A stretch of 64,000 bases of DNA. Source: Anarhynchus alexandrinus. Lineage: Eukaryota; Chordata; Aves; Charadriiformes; Charadriidae. Of the stretch, positions 12,432-25,000 are shown in pieces. The position numbers and the translations under genes are program-made. The stretch is taken from NCBI GenBank assembly GCA_008711295.1, contig VUYV01000090.1, positions 2,534,917 through 2,598,916 on the forward strand, written 5' to 3'. Numbering within the stretch: position 1 is the first letter of the stretch; every line of letters begins with the position of its first letter. The notes beneath the pieces are model-generated. The model saw only the letters and a list, made by a program, of their open reading frames with translations, did not search any database and was not told the DNA's origin.

Positions 12432-12770
12432 CCTGGCAACCTGCTGAATGTTCCGCCGTACTGAAAATATATGGCGCAAACCCTTGGCAGATGCTGGGAC
12501 GGGGCAGGCAAAATATGTTAAGTGCGAACAGGATGGCTGCGACTGCTATGAGATTACCCCGTCACACCAGGTCACATCCATGGGCAGGCTGACGAAAGCC
12601 ATCCAGAACCACCCTCTGCTTTTTTCTCCAGCTCCCTGTATCTGGTGTACGGGACCACAGAGACCGCAGGAGCTTCTAACTCAGTGCAAGGAACGTGCAC
12701 GGCGCCACTGCCACAGCAGAGACATGGCAGAAGCAGAGAAATTGGGGCTTTACTGTTAGTAAGTGACTCC
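12432..12770. other. G+C-rich pocket with a 103-codon open frame
   Basis: This block is about 57-60% G+C with several CpGs, standing out from its A+T-rich surroundings. The plus strand is open from 12448 to 12759. I do not recognise the translation, and it has no visible domain, signal peptide or membrane segment. A 68-codon frame lies opposite at 12572-12778. It could be a conserved non-coding element, an old repeat or an unrecognised exon. Nothing in the sequence decides between these. Confidence 0.35.
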
Positions 12771-14423
12771 TGGGCCAAGGGACAATAGTAACTTCGTGTT
12801 CTGGGCCCAGATTCACCCCAGCTAACTTCAGGTCCTCCACTGAGGCATCTAATTGCTAGGCTCCCTCTGTAGTTGCCCTTCAGCAGGCAGGTCAGGTAGT
12901 CTCTGGAGGGAAGTAAGTTGCTGTGCCGCTATCCCAGATGCATCAACTGAGTGTCTCTGAGAAAGCGGGGTGAATGAGGAGCATGGAGCCCTTTCTTGAT
13001 AACTAATCGACTGATAGCAAACTATAGTGCAACCCCTGCAGGGCTACAGCGGTGACATGGTGTCCCCTAACTCCTGTTAGCAGCTGTTATAGTAGTGTCT
13101 GTTTGAATTGTCACAGTAGCTCAGGACCCGAATTCCACTCTACAAGAAAAAAAAACCTGTTTAAATAACAGTTTCCAGTCTATATGGCTAATTTTCCAAA
13201 ACGCAATTGTCCTGAAGATATGGATGGTTAGGAAGAATGGATTACCTGTCAAAACTACCCAAACTCTTCTTTGTTTTGACACTGGATCTAGATATGTATT
13301 AAGTACTGAGTGCACAGCATATGAACATATATATGGCCAAATGGTAATCCTTACTACTGGGTGGCAAAATTGATCAAGAAGGCTTTTGATCTAAATTAAA
13401 AATAATGCAAGCAGTTAAGTGTGTCTATGCATTTTAAATAGGCTGAATGCATAATAATGTAATTTTTTTTTTCATTATTTCTTATATGCAGTACAGGCGA
13501 GTTGAGCACATTCAGAATGCACCGTGGTTTTTACCTGATCTCGCAGAACAGTTGCACATCATATTATGCTATGAATATTATACTTGAAGTTTTACTCAGA
13601 TTTCTGGTTTCCCCCACTTTCAACAGAATTAGCTGTCATGTTCCCATTTAAAATAGGTGTGGCCATGAAATCTTTAGATAAAAAAACAATAGCCATCCTC
13701 ACTATAAAGCTGCACATGGTAGACTTTCTCATGAGAAGTGCTTCCTGAAAGGCGATGGGCAGAATACTGATTACAATGAATGTAGTTTGCAAAACAAGAA
13801 CAAGCGCAAGAAGGAACATACATAAAAGCCCCCCTATATTGATGGCTGAAACAGTCATTCTTACAGTTTGGGTACCTGAAATCTTTATAAAGTCAAACAA
13901 AACAGTTTGAGCCAGTGAGTGTATGCTATCTAAACCACACCATTACAGGGCAGAGGGGTTTTTTTACTACCAGATGGTTGTTCCTCCAGTTGCGGTAGCC
14001 TAGATATGTGCTGACATCTAGTGGTCCTTTAGAGAATAAATGCAGTCCAAACGTTTATTAATTAGCAATAAAGATTAATAACCTTAGATGCAAAAAATGT
14101 ATTTTCCCCTTTCCCTCCCTTTTTCCCACGATGCATTTAATAGTGTTTACAGAAAACTGAATTTTAGTGATTATTGTCCTTTCCGATATTTGTTCAAGCT
14201 GAGGTTTTTCTAAAGCACTGTTCCCATTGACATCATGCTGAGTCCTTTGGAAAATCCACCTGGAGGCATTTCTTGACTGACAATCACCACGGTATTTAAG
14301 CAGAGACTGCAAAATTGAAAAAGAAATAGATAGGAGTACAGTTCTGAATGTCTAAAGCCACAGTATGATCTGTATTGCACCTGATTTTAATCAGAGACCC
14401 CTTAAGGTAGTAGTACTAAATTT
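12771..14423. other. No gene recognised
   Basis: Unique A+T-rich sequence. On the minus strand 13592-13900 is open for 102 codons with a hydrophobic stretch, but it matches no family I know and has no supporting context. A short poly(T) lies at about 13463-13472. Confidence 0.5.
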
Positions 14424-14457
14424 AAATAAGAATTTGACCTAAATAAGAATTTGACTT
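14424..14457. repeat. 17-bp tandem duplication at CR1 5' junction
   Basis: Two adjacent copies of AAATAAGAATTTGACCT, with CC replaced by CT in the second. They lie immediately upstream of the CR1 copy starting near 14459. CR1 insertions usually make no target-site duplication, so this is more likely a repair product or an independent slippage event. Confidence 0.8.
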
Positions 14458-14458
14458 A

Positions 14459-14980
14459 AACTGCATCCTGGGCTGCATCAAAAGAAGTGTGGCCAGCAGG
14501 GCGAGGGAGGTGATTCTGCCCCTCTACTCCACTCTCGTGAGACCCCACCTGGAGTACTGCGTCCAGCTCTGGAGTCCCCAACATAAGAAGGACATGGACC
14601 TGTTGGAGCGTGTCCAGAGGAGGGCCACGAGGATGATCCGAGGGCTGGAGCACCTCTCCTATGAGGAGAGGCTGAAGGAGTTGGGGCTGTTCAGCCTGGA
14701 GAAGAGAAGGCTCCGGGGAGATCTTATTGCGGCCTTCCAGTACCTAAAGGGGGCCTACAGGAGAGCTGGGGAAGGACTTTTTACTAGGGCATGTAGTGAC
14801 AGGACAAGGGGGAATGGCTTCAAACTGGAAGAGGGCAGGTTTAGATTGAACATTAGGAAGAAGTTTTTCACTTTGAGGGTGGTGAGGCACTGGAACAGGT
14901 TGCCCAGAGAGGTTGTTGAGTCCCCATCCCTGGAGGTGTTCAAGGCCAGGCTGGACGTGGCCTTGGGCAACCTGGTCTAG
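14459..14980 (+). pseudogene. CR1 ORF2 C-terminal fragment, frame still open
   Basis: About 173 codons of the CR1 ORF2 C-terminus remain open, with no internal stop or frameshift, ending at TAG 14978-14980. Recognisable stretches are [13 protein letters not shown] (about 14543-14581), [39 protein letters not shown] and [37 protein letters not shown]. There is no start codon of its own and no catalytic domain. The fragment is a dead-on-arrival insertion rather than a gene. Its intact frame suggests it is younger than copies A and C. Confidence 0.9.
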
Positions 14981-15069
14981 TGGGAGGTGTCCCTGCCTAT
15001 GGCAGGGGGGTTGGAACTCGATGATCTTCAAGGTCCTTTCCAACCTAAACCATTCTATGATTCTATGAT
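14459..15069 (+). mobile_element. CR1 LINE retrotransposon, 5'-truncated (copy B)
   Basis: A well-preserved CR1 3' portion starting in the segment that encodes the '[13 protein letters not shown]' region and running through the ORF2 stop at 14978-14980. The 3' UTR contains GGGAGGTGTCCCTGCCTATGG, and the end is CCATTCTATGATTCTATGAT (to 15069). Its C-terminus (LGNLV) and 3' UTR match copy C at 17466-17762 and differ from copies A and D, so B and C belong to a separate CR1 lineage. The reverse transcriptase core is absent because of 5' truncation, so it is not autonomous. Confidence 0.95.
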
Positions 15070-17465
15070 AAACAGTTATTTACCTCTTAATGTGAGAAAA
15101 TGGCTACAAATAGGCTTTAAATAATAATTTATTTTACTACTATATTCAAAATATCTGACTGTATTATAGACCCCAATGAATTTTTATGAGATGAACAGTC
15201 AAAACTCTACTTAGAAACCCACTTTCCACAGCATTTACCCTACCTTCATTTAGCACCTATTTCTGCTCATTTGCAAAGCCATGCATGTAATGCATACCCT
15301 ACTCAGGATAACTACATTGGGAAGAAAGCATTAGAGCTTAGTCACTGACTCAAAGTAGACTGAAAGAGGAAACAAAACCAGAAAATCAACTGCCTTTAGG
15401 AAGAACTGATTCAGAAGACCAAAAACTCCTGCTTGGGTTTCAGCTGATTTTAGAGTCCCCACCACTAAGAACGGCTTTTATTACTTGACAAATAAGGTAA
15501 CTGGAGGTTTCGCAGCAATGTGCCTGGTCAGAGAACCCCAGTCTCCAATATGGCATATTCAAACCCTAAAAAGAAAGCCTATACCATCTCCAAGGGGTCC
15601 CCTGAGACCATCTTTTAACCTGCTTTGATTTCCAGGAGAGAGCGAACAGTCTTCCAGGCTAAAGGGACAGGCTGCTGCAGAAGCCCCAGGTCAGAGAGAA
15701 GGGAGAGGAAGAATATGCTGAACTAGCACTGAAGAGATTTATTTTGAAGGAAGGAAATGGAAGCTAATCAGAAAATGGCCTGATATCTTCTGTTCATGTG
15801 CTGTCACTGTTTCACACAAAGATCACCAGCGTACCTTTAGTGGTCCCGTGACACGTATCCACCAGTGTCCCTGACAACCCAGTGTGCTCAGTTCATCACA
15901 AACAGGTCATTACTTATCACCTTTGCATGATGTTCATTTTGGGGGTATTACAATTCAAGTGGCTGCTCAGCTGGTACCCTATAAAGAGTCTTTCCACAAA
16001 ATGTTATTTTTCATTTTTTGCCTCAGTGCGAGACCTGCTTATGATTTATTGGCTGTAGCAAAGCACAAAGCCATAATTTTCTTTTATTGAACTCACTCTG
16101 GGTAGCCATCACTCTGCAGAAATGCAGATGGTCATCTTATTCTTATTCTTAGTGACAGGATGAATGCCACAACTCTGCTGACAAAGACAGCAAAGCAGTC
16201 ATTTATAATAGTAAGAGGAGCGTTCAATTTAATATCTGTGTTAACTGCACATAGTTAGGCATTTTGGACACAGCTTTTATAGGATCTGCTAATACTTTAG
16301 GACTTTACAGTATTAAGGCAAATTTGCATAGCATGTATGCTGGTATGCAGGTGTAATTTCTGTGCTTATAGCAAATAAAACAGAATTATACCATGCAGAA
16401 AAAAAAATCAGTCCCCAATTGGACTCTGATCATAGTCAGGTTTTATTATGTGTATTTGAAATACTGCAGTTTAATAATTTGTCTATCTCTTCCTTTACTT
16501 CCCACTTCAATTTTCAGGGGCATCCACACTGTAGATGAAATTCTGGATCTGGATCAGAACCTATGAGCTTGAGTGAATGAATGTGTTTTTTAACTAGTTC
16601 ATTGTCAACGGAATTAAGGAGATGTCTTGTAGCTTCCCTTCCGTCTCAGAAAGCGTGGATTTACGGAATTGCTGGGGCCAGCATGATGCACAAAGTGCAC
16701 TTTCCCTGTTCTGGGGCGAGAAGAGTGGCAGTGAATAATTCACAGCACCTAGTAGAGTGCCCAGAGACATGCCCTGTGATGACCAGTGAGTTTGTGGAGA
16801 AAGAAAACATGGTGTTGAATATTAAACAGAAAGGATCAGGTGCCTTTTAATAAGCACCCTGCCTGATCACGCCAAAGGGCCCCATACAGACCTTGACAGC
16901 TGAATCTGGAATGTGCTTCATTTCATCACAGAACAGGCTATCGCTACAGCAACAGCACTTGGAGAATAATTCAAAGAAACAAAACACAGATGCAAGTCGA
17001 ATCCAGGGGATTAGAGTATTTAATTGTTTAGAATAAGGGGAGCTTTACCTAGCATATTCAGCGAATGGATTCAGAGCAAAACTACATCCAACATCTGCTA
17101 ATACCATATTTTAGTATTGCCTCTTCAATCAGAGTAAATTATATAGCTTAAGTGTTCATATCACCAATTAATCTCTCCTGAATCAGATCTGCATATTAGT
17201 TGCTTGAAATAGGCTTAATATAGTCATAATTGTACAAAACATGAATACCATTTTTCATAATAATTAGGGAGTCATGTTGCCTTTTCTCTCTATTTGTCTG
17301 AATGTTCATATGTACATTAGAAGTTAGCAGTTAAATTTTATCCATACATCTCTCAGTTACTCCATTGGTCTGCCTAAAGCATCTTCTGCTTAAGTCACCA
17401 AACCTGTGCAAAGTATTGCTGTTCAATATGCAGTGTATTCATTTCCTCAGAGGCACATTCAAAAG
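15070..17465. other. No gene recognised
   Basis: Unique A+T-rich sequence between two CR1 copies of the same lineage. The open frame at 16581-16850 (89 codons) is unrecognised. Nothing else could be supported. Confidence 0.5.
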
Positions 17466-17762
17466 GATTGCAACTTTTTATCAGGGAGTGTAGTGATAGA
17501 ACAAGAGGGTAACTGTTTTACACTGACAGAGGGTAGATTTAGACCAGATATTAGGAAGAAATTCTTTACCGTGAGAGTGGTGAGACATGGGAATAGGTTG
17601 CCCAGGGAAGTTGTGGATGCCCCATCCCTGGAGGTGTTCAAGGCCAGGTTGGATGGGGCTTTGAGCAACCTGGTCTAGTGGGAGGTGTCCCTGCCCATGG
17701 CAGGGGGGTTGGAACTAGATGATCTTGAAGGTCCCTTCCAACTCTAACCATTCTATGATTCT
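17466..17762 (+). mobile_element. CR1 LINE 3' fragment (copy C)
   Basis: A shorter CR1 copy encoding only the last 60 or so residues of ORF2: EGRFRPDIRKKFF (about 17529-17567), [19 protein letters not shown], and LSNLV ending at TAG 17676-17678. The 3' UTR runs to CCATTCTATGATTCTG at 17762. A one-base insertion near 17505-17509 shifts the frame relative to copy B, so the upstream part is out of frame. The tryptophan of the usual HWNRLPRE motif is glycine here. The terminal repeat is shorter and more decayed than in copy B. Confidence 0.92.
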
Positions 17763-18274
17763 GTTCCAGCAAGTGCATGGCAAGGAAGCATATAAGATAT
17801 TTCCTGCTTTGGAAAAGGCTCAGTGGGAGGAACCAAGCACACTGACCATCAGATCGTTTCCTTGCTAGCTGAAAGCAGACCAGGAGCTTGCTGTGTGAGG
17901 ACCATGGAGCCTTGTGCAAAGGAACTGCATTGTGCTGAAACGACCCAAGCGTTATAATGCTCTTCCACAGCACAGTTTGATCGCCTCATTTGCTACAAAA
18001 TAAGACCCCAAAAGTGACAAGGAGATAATTACTCTGACCTCTGCTTGTTGGAAGTTGATAGAGAGAGAGTTGATAGCAGTGCCATGAACTGTCCTCATGT
18101 TTCATTTGCTGATGTGCTGTAAACCTTTGACTTGCTGCCAAAATTTAAGGTTGCCTTATGAGATAATCCCAGCTAAGAAGTTCAGTTTATATGCATCTTC
18201 CTGCCCTTCTGCTGGAGACAGGGGCATAATGCAGTTAGCTAAGAAAAGAAACACAAAAACTCCTGGGCTATGAA
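17763..18274. other. No gene recognised
   Basis: Unique sequence with a small GAGA patch near 18060. Nothing supportable. Confidence 0.5.
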
Positions 18275-18355
18275 TAATGATCTTGAATAAGTTCTTGGAA
18301 TTGTAAAATGATGATAATACTATTTACCCTCATATCAAATTTATAAAATACTTCT
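18275..18355 (+). mobile_element. Probable MIR-type SINE fragment
   Basis: The stretch from GATCTTGAATAAGTTCTT through TTGTAAAATGATGATAATACTATTTACCCTCAT parallels the MIR core, where CTTGGGCAAGTCACTT is followed by CTGTAAAATGGGGATAATAATACCTACCTCA. The order and spacing fit. Divergence is high. Confidence 0.6.
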
Positions 18356-19010
18356 CCCCTACTGGAGTCTCTAAATCCCTGATTAGACCACCAACAATTC
18401 CCTTATATGTTTCCTGCTGGTTTTAATCACCTATCACCATCTTTTCAAGGATATTTTCCCTAAAGAAAAAAAAAAAAAAGAGAAGCAGAAACTCTGCATT
18501 CAGAAACAAGCAGTTACAGCTGCACTCAGGAACTGTGTGAGAGTTGGCTTGCAATAATAACTTTAAAGATACTGTAAATGCTTTATTAATCCATGCTGTT
18601 GACAGCTTTGAATGCCAAATTATCTGTGTTGCACTGAGCCATGAAACTATCCCATGAGGTACTAAGTCCACCTTGAGACAGCAGAGAAGCCAAAGCTTTG
18701 ATCCTCAAGGCTGACTTGAGTAAATCATTATTTTTAAACTCTTTAATCCCTCATGCATCCATAACACATAATTGTAGCAATGGATTTGACTTAAATTTCT
18801 TATTACTTCAAAATTCAGTTCAACTTCTACTGCAAATAAAGTCAGAGCTCCCAGAGGCTCCAGAGGGCAGAACTGGTCCTGCTCTACTGCAATTCTCCAT
18901 TGAACTGATGAGATGACAGAAACAGTAGGAACCATAATTTTGCCTTCTTTGGATGCTTTTTTTTTTTCCCCCCTCTTTTACTGTACTTCAGTGAAGCATT
19001 TTCTGGAGAC
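18356..19010. other. No gene recognised
   Basis: Unique sequence with an A run (about 18466-18479) and a T/C run (about 18957-18976). No element or exon recognised. Confidence 0.5.
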
Positions 19011-19078
19011 GAGAAGCACAAGGACTGGAAGTCTGGAGGTCCTAAACTTCAGTTCTTGCTCCCACACCAGTTCATAGG
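19011..19078 (+). mobile_element. Probable MIR-type SINE head
   Basis: GAGAAGCACAAGGACTGGAAG followed by TCTGGAGGTCCT and CTTCAGTTCTTGCTCCCACACC resembles the tRNA-derived head of MIR (GAGCACTGGACTGGGAGTCAGGAGACCTGGGTTC...). No 3' part is visible. This is the head only, while the fragment at 18275-18355 is the core, so they may be separate insertions. Confidence 0.5.
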
Positions 19079-22000
19079 ATTCCAGCTTAATTCAAGAGTA
19101 TTTTTCAGAAGCAGCACTGAGCACCTTGACCTGCCCACCTTGCCACCTTTGTTTGCCAGAAAATGACCACAGAAAGCACACTTTGTACCAAACAGCATCT
19201 CACATCAGCTCAGATACACTAAGCTGCAGATTTGGACTTTACCCATATTGCTAAATAAAGCTCAAGGCCCTGAGTGGCACTGCCTGGATGCTTTACGTAA
19301 TGTTTGGCCCAGGGTTTCCCTTTGGTCCCCTGTAGTCGCCTCACAGCCTTAATGCATAAACACTATTTCGTCGTATACTATTTTCAGTTCAGAGCATTTT
19401 GAATAATGTGATGGCTGTGTCACAACTCATCAAAATAACATTTTATCAGCATGAAATTGAGGCTATAGGTTGCACGCTCTGGGATGTAGCGGAAACCTTG
19501 AAGATGCAGAGCATCCTAGGATATCGTTTGAGGGTGGGGAACACAATCCTGGTCCTGACAACACAAAACAGCGCCAGGCTTTAAAACAAGTATTAAGCAC
19601 GAGGGAGAATCAGCAGCCCCAGGAATCCATTCCCTGGCCCAAGTCTCTTCTGCAGTGTAGACACAGCCATGGGTCCCCACGTGCTCCAGCTGCCCCAGTC
19701 CATACCGTAGACTCTCTACCCGCTACAGACCATGCAGGGCTACCTCAGGCTGCTCCTGCCTGTAGACATACCTCTCGTGCAGCCGAATGCAAACTCAGTT
19801 CCTGCCTGTAACTCAGGAATAACAACATTTGCCCTATTACTTTCTGTAAAGTTCACCTTATCAGTGCCAATACACCACTCACGGTATTGAAAAAAATATA
19901 TCTTTTTTTGTGAATACATATCCTGAATAAAGAGAGTAAACAGAGAGCTGTTTTATATCACTGCAATTGCAAAGAGTACCTGTGAGTCAGGCAGTCATTT
20001 GCCAAGCGCTGTGAAACACACCCAACCCAGTCCTGAAACTGCCCCATCTATTTACTGGTAGTTCAAAATCAAAGGCCAAACAAGCCCCTTCTGCAAAAAA
20101 CAATTAGTGCCTGAGTATTCCTGCAGAATTCTGCTTTCTCTGCAGTTCCTGGAAGGACAGGTTGGAAAGGGAGCCAGGGATGCTCAGCTGCAGGATTCCC
20201 CCCACAGACACTGCCTACGGAAAGTATCACCAGCAAAGCTGAAAGGAGCTGTACGTGACTGATCAGAAATCCTGCATACTTCTTGCTTGGCTGATCTAAA
20301 CGGTCGTTGATTTTTACAGTGCTACCATAACCCAAGCATCATTCCAGTTGAAGGAAGATTATTTTTTATGATGAGCAGTGTCCTGGAAGAAAGCCTGTCA
20401 CTACTGTCTCAAGCTTATATTGCTGCCAGGAGTTAATGAATCTCGGTGAACTTCACAACATCTTTTGAAAACAAATTTCTTACTGCTCAGAAGAATGTCA
20501 CGTGCTTAGTATGAAAGGTATTGATAAAACAATTCCTTGCTTTGCCTGCTCTGCTATTTTCAACTCTAAGTCTTCAAAAACCTCCTTGCTGGAAAAAATG
20601 AGCTGAAATGTGGATGATGTATTTCTGTCTACTAGAGGTATATGCTGCACATATGTGCCAGTGAACCTGTTTTCTAAATAGCATTTTAAAAAAAAAAATA
20701 AAATCACAATTAGCTAGATGTTTCAGATTTTTGCTCTTGCTTTAAGGGAAGCTAGATGAAAAGACAGGGCAAGGCAGAAAAAAAAAAAGTAGTCAAATTT
20801 ACTGGCATAGAACACCATCATTAATCAGTGAACACTGTCTCCATTGAGTACTGCACACCAGGCAAGGGCAACAAGTCCACTCAGACCAAGCAAGTTAAAG
20901 CAGGGAAAGTGTTTTTCCACCTATCATCCTAAAAAAAGGATGAGTGCTGGCCCTCTGGGTTACGTCCAGCAAATATCATCCCCTTACAACAAACTCATTT
21001 ACATAAGCTGCACAAAATGGCATTTGTCCCACCACCACCAAAAAAGCAACCCACAGACACCTCCAAGCTACAGCCTGCAGCTCACTTTCCACTGCTGAAT
21101 CTTGCGTGCTTCAGGGAGAGGGAAACAGCAGACGCCCTCCCATGCACAAAGTTCTCAGAGAGTAGTTTGGTGAGCTCACTTTTAGGTGCTTCTGATGCTC
21201 TGTATCTCCCTGTCTGCTTGGGACAAAAACCTGATTTCTACCATAAGAGACACTCAGGTATAGTGAGACGCCTGTTTTCATGGGTTACCTGTCAGTTGGT
21301 CCTTCTGTCCCTAACGACTTCTGCAGAAAATGCAGAAATCCGTGCTAGTAACAATTCTGACAACAATATAATTTCAGTACATTGCAGACCTCCATGCTTA
21401 TACATCTGTAGCTTAGTAGCACCACACAGGGTAGCTATGCAGCAGAGGATTAAAAATATGACCTCTGAATCACACTTGCAGACAGACTGGCTTACAGACT
21501 GAGGGCTAAGAGGGAGACAAGAATCTCCAGAAGTTTGACATGATGAATTTCCATTGGTGGTTTTGGAGAGGTAAAAAAAAAAAAAAAAAAAAAGATAGAA
21601 AGAGAAAGGAAAAGAAAATGCAGTGAAACTGTCCTTTCACAGTTTAAATGAGCCATAAAATAATTGCCAATGAAGAAGTTCACATACTATGAATACAGAA
21701 TTAGCAACTGTAATTCTTATAAGAGAATCAATTAAGATCAGCATAATGGTAGCAATATATATGTTGATATGACAAAATTATCCTCAATAGTTCAGTAATA
21801 CTAAAAATAATGTGCTGTTAATTTTTCTTTAGAAAACATTATTGAAATGTTTATAGGTATATATTTTTATGTTATCTAGATATTTGTAAATCCTTATCAC
21901 TATAGCATATGAGCACCTTACAGCTTCCCAAGGAAGTTCATTGATTTTCATTTACTTTTCTTCAAGGATGGGAGAACATGAAGATAATGAAAAATAGCCA

Positions 22001-25000
22001 AAATGCTCTACGTTTTATCTAGAGGTCTGCATAGTCACTGTAGAGTTAAACATAATTCTGGTCTTAATAATGTAATAATGTCCATCAAAAGCTTCACTGT
22101 TTTACAAGAAAAAAATAAGAAATGCACAACCAACAACTGTTGAAGCCAGCTGAGAGGAATAAACGCGGCTCTAGATTCTATTTTCGCTTACAGACTCTCC
22201 CACAAACACAGCAAGGAGCAAGCTGAATGTGACTCAGAAATGATCATGCTGTTTGTACGAGGAGGTACCTACCTGTTAAGACACGGCAAAAGCTTCATCC
22301 TACTGCATTCTATGCAGAAAGGGACAACTGCAACCTGCCAGCCAAAACAATGCCTTGGAACTGCAGGCAACTATGGGATTTGGGGAAAACAAAGAGGTTG
22401 TATAAGCCAGTTTATTAGGAAAGGCAAAGAAAGTGTCCGTGCAATTATTGTAACAGTCAGACAAGCTACAGATTCACAGCCATATAAAGCCCAATTGCAG
22501 CCACCTGCTGAACAGAGAGAACTGAGGACTGGGGAGACATTTCTTCTGCTGTTGCGTAAACGTCAATGACCTCAATGACACTATAAAGACGACTGAAGGA
22601 ACAGGACTGAATGTCAACCAGAACAGGTAGATTCCATCTCAGGAAGACTAAGCTGGAAAGAAGTGACACAATTTCATAATGGGAAGGTGTGAGCATGGGC
22701 AGCGGGGGAAGAAATCCTATAAAACTTCTCTTCATTCCTTATCGTCTCATCATCTCTACTTTCCCATGCAATTTTCCCTATTTGAAATACCCTCTCCTTC
22801 CAGTCTTTGTCCATTGCCATTCCTTCTCCTAACAAACCCTTCAGTCTTTTAAAGTCCACAGCATTCAACCTGAGCTAAGAAATTAAACATGAGCACCTTG
22901 GAGAAGAAAGAAGTGGGAAGCCAGAAACAGGGAACATTTAAATAAGGGAAAAAATGCTGGCCAAGGAATCGGAAAGTGGGTAAGCATCTCTCTCTCCTAA
23001 AAATCCATGCACTTCCCAGCATCCTCTTCAATTCAGACTGCCTCTTATGTCTGCCTTTTCCATCTAATAAATTATAGACTCCCTCTACAAAATGTTATCA
23101 TCGTTACTCCCATGAACCTTCTCAAATCTACAGTAGCTTCTGCAGTCTTTGTAGTATGCTGCTTAGAAAACAAATGTACTACATCATGTTACTTGGGAGA
23201 CCAGAAAGATAGGGTGAATAGGGACATTCTTCGCATTAATATTTGGTCAGCTGAAGCTAAAAAATAGTACATGCAGAAATGCAAAAAAAAAATTGAAACA
23301 CTGACTTGTGAATTTTAAACCATTACAGAAAGGAATATGGAAGTATAAATTTTCTCCACTGACTTGAATAAATACATAAATCACACTGTTCTATCAGAAC
23401 CACCCCATAAATAAAATCAGACTCCCAGATGCGTTGACGTGCCTTATTCAGAATCAATAAGTAATTTAGTAATAACGCATTCTGAGGTGTGCGAGCTCTA
23501 CAAAAGGCAGTGTACAGAAACAGGGTAATATCCTTTTAAGCAGTCTGTGAACCCCTTAATGATCTTCACTCTTGTTCTGTGTCTAGAAGGCTCATGAGAG
23601 CAGCTGCATACAAAAGGAACTAGCCTTCACCTGCTCTGTATGATTAATACATTTATTGGTTATTTGGTTAAATATCTTACTATAATTATGCATATAGGCA
23701 AAAAAACCCCTACTCTATTTGTGCAAGTCCTTATCAGGCTTAGGTATAGAAAGGCAACTGTATCATGCTAATATAACAGAATATAGCTAATATGATTATT
23801 AATATATGGCAGATACAGTTAATATAATTATATTTATTATATTGGAAGTATACATATAAATACAATATCTCTCAGTTCCAGACATCAGTGTTTCCTTTGA
23901 GCTGCTCATGTTTGCTGGGAAAGGGTGTTCCTGAGGCTGCACTAAACTACAGTCTCAGGTTTTCATGTCTCGTGTCTTGGCTCCCTACATACCCTTGCAT
24001 CTCAAGCACACCACAGGATTCCACAATCTGAGATGAGTTATCATTTGTAGTTAAAAGGCATCTCAAGATAAACTGGACTTCCTGCTTAATTACAACATAG
24101 TACAGAATCATCCTGCATGCCATGCAAGCACAGACAAATACAAGTATAGTGGAATATGTAGTCATCCTTTGACTGTAAAAAAAATAGTATAATGGAAGAT
24201 GGTCAAGTGTCTAGTTCATCACTGGATGGGCAGAAACAGAGTATGGCATCTTTTGACACACAGGAGATACACGTCCTGTATGGCACTGTGTAGGTATTCT
24301 ATAGTCTACGCTAGAAATGTATCTGACATAACACGAGGAGATGGGAAATTTGTGGTCTACAGATTGCTTCTATGTCTGCTTGCCTAAGTGCAAAGTAAAG
24401 CTGGCTTTTTAATGGGTTTCGAGGCATCTTGGAATCTTATTCTACAAACTATGTATTTGAACTTGAAACTTCTAATATAGTATTAGCATACTTCTCGTTT
24501 CAAGGCAAGACATGACCTGTAACTGATAACATTCAGGAGACATTTATACGCCCACTTGCAACATGCACAGATAAAGCTTATACAAATATAATACAGTCTT
24601 TAAGATTCTAATGCATACATATCTCAAAATTGAGTGCTGTAGAAAAGAGACATATGGGTAAGAGAATAATTTCTTTCAAATGTCATAAATTCTTATATTG
24701 GAATGAAAATATTGCATTCTGTCTGTGCAAGATACTAAATTCATACTATTTTATATGTACACAAATATTTCATCACTTTGTTAATTTAAAAGATTTCTGC
24801 CTTTTCACATTTCCCAGTTATTGAAGTGAATCAATTATGTTGCCAGTACTTTTCACATGGGACCAAGAACTGCCTTCTTTACTTTGTTAAGCATCAACAT
24901 TGTTTATTTGGACCTGGGCAGCCCCAAAATAACAATCACCGGGGCTAGATCTGAGCCAGGGAATCTCTTCACAAGTTGGGATGTCTCTGTGGTGCATCCT

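Noticed and set aside
13592..13900. Minus-strand 102-codon frame with a hydrophobic segment, possible membrane protein exon
   Set aside because: No recognisable family, no convincing splice sites and no neighbouring exon. A+T-rich DNA often yields hydrophobic chance frames.
14744..15043. Minus-strand open frames opposite CR1 copy B
   Set aside because: They are antisense shadows of the CR1 ORF2 fragment.
19645..19790. Possible hAT-type terminus (CAGTGTAGACACAGCC and CCTGTAGACATACC)
   Set aside because: The two motifs have the same orientation and are not inverted, and no target duplication was seen.
21573..21593. Run of 21 A as the poly(A) tail of a processed pseudogene or SINE
   Set aside because: The upstream sequence contains no recognisable retrogene or SINE body, so it is treated as a simple repeat.
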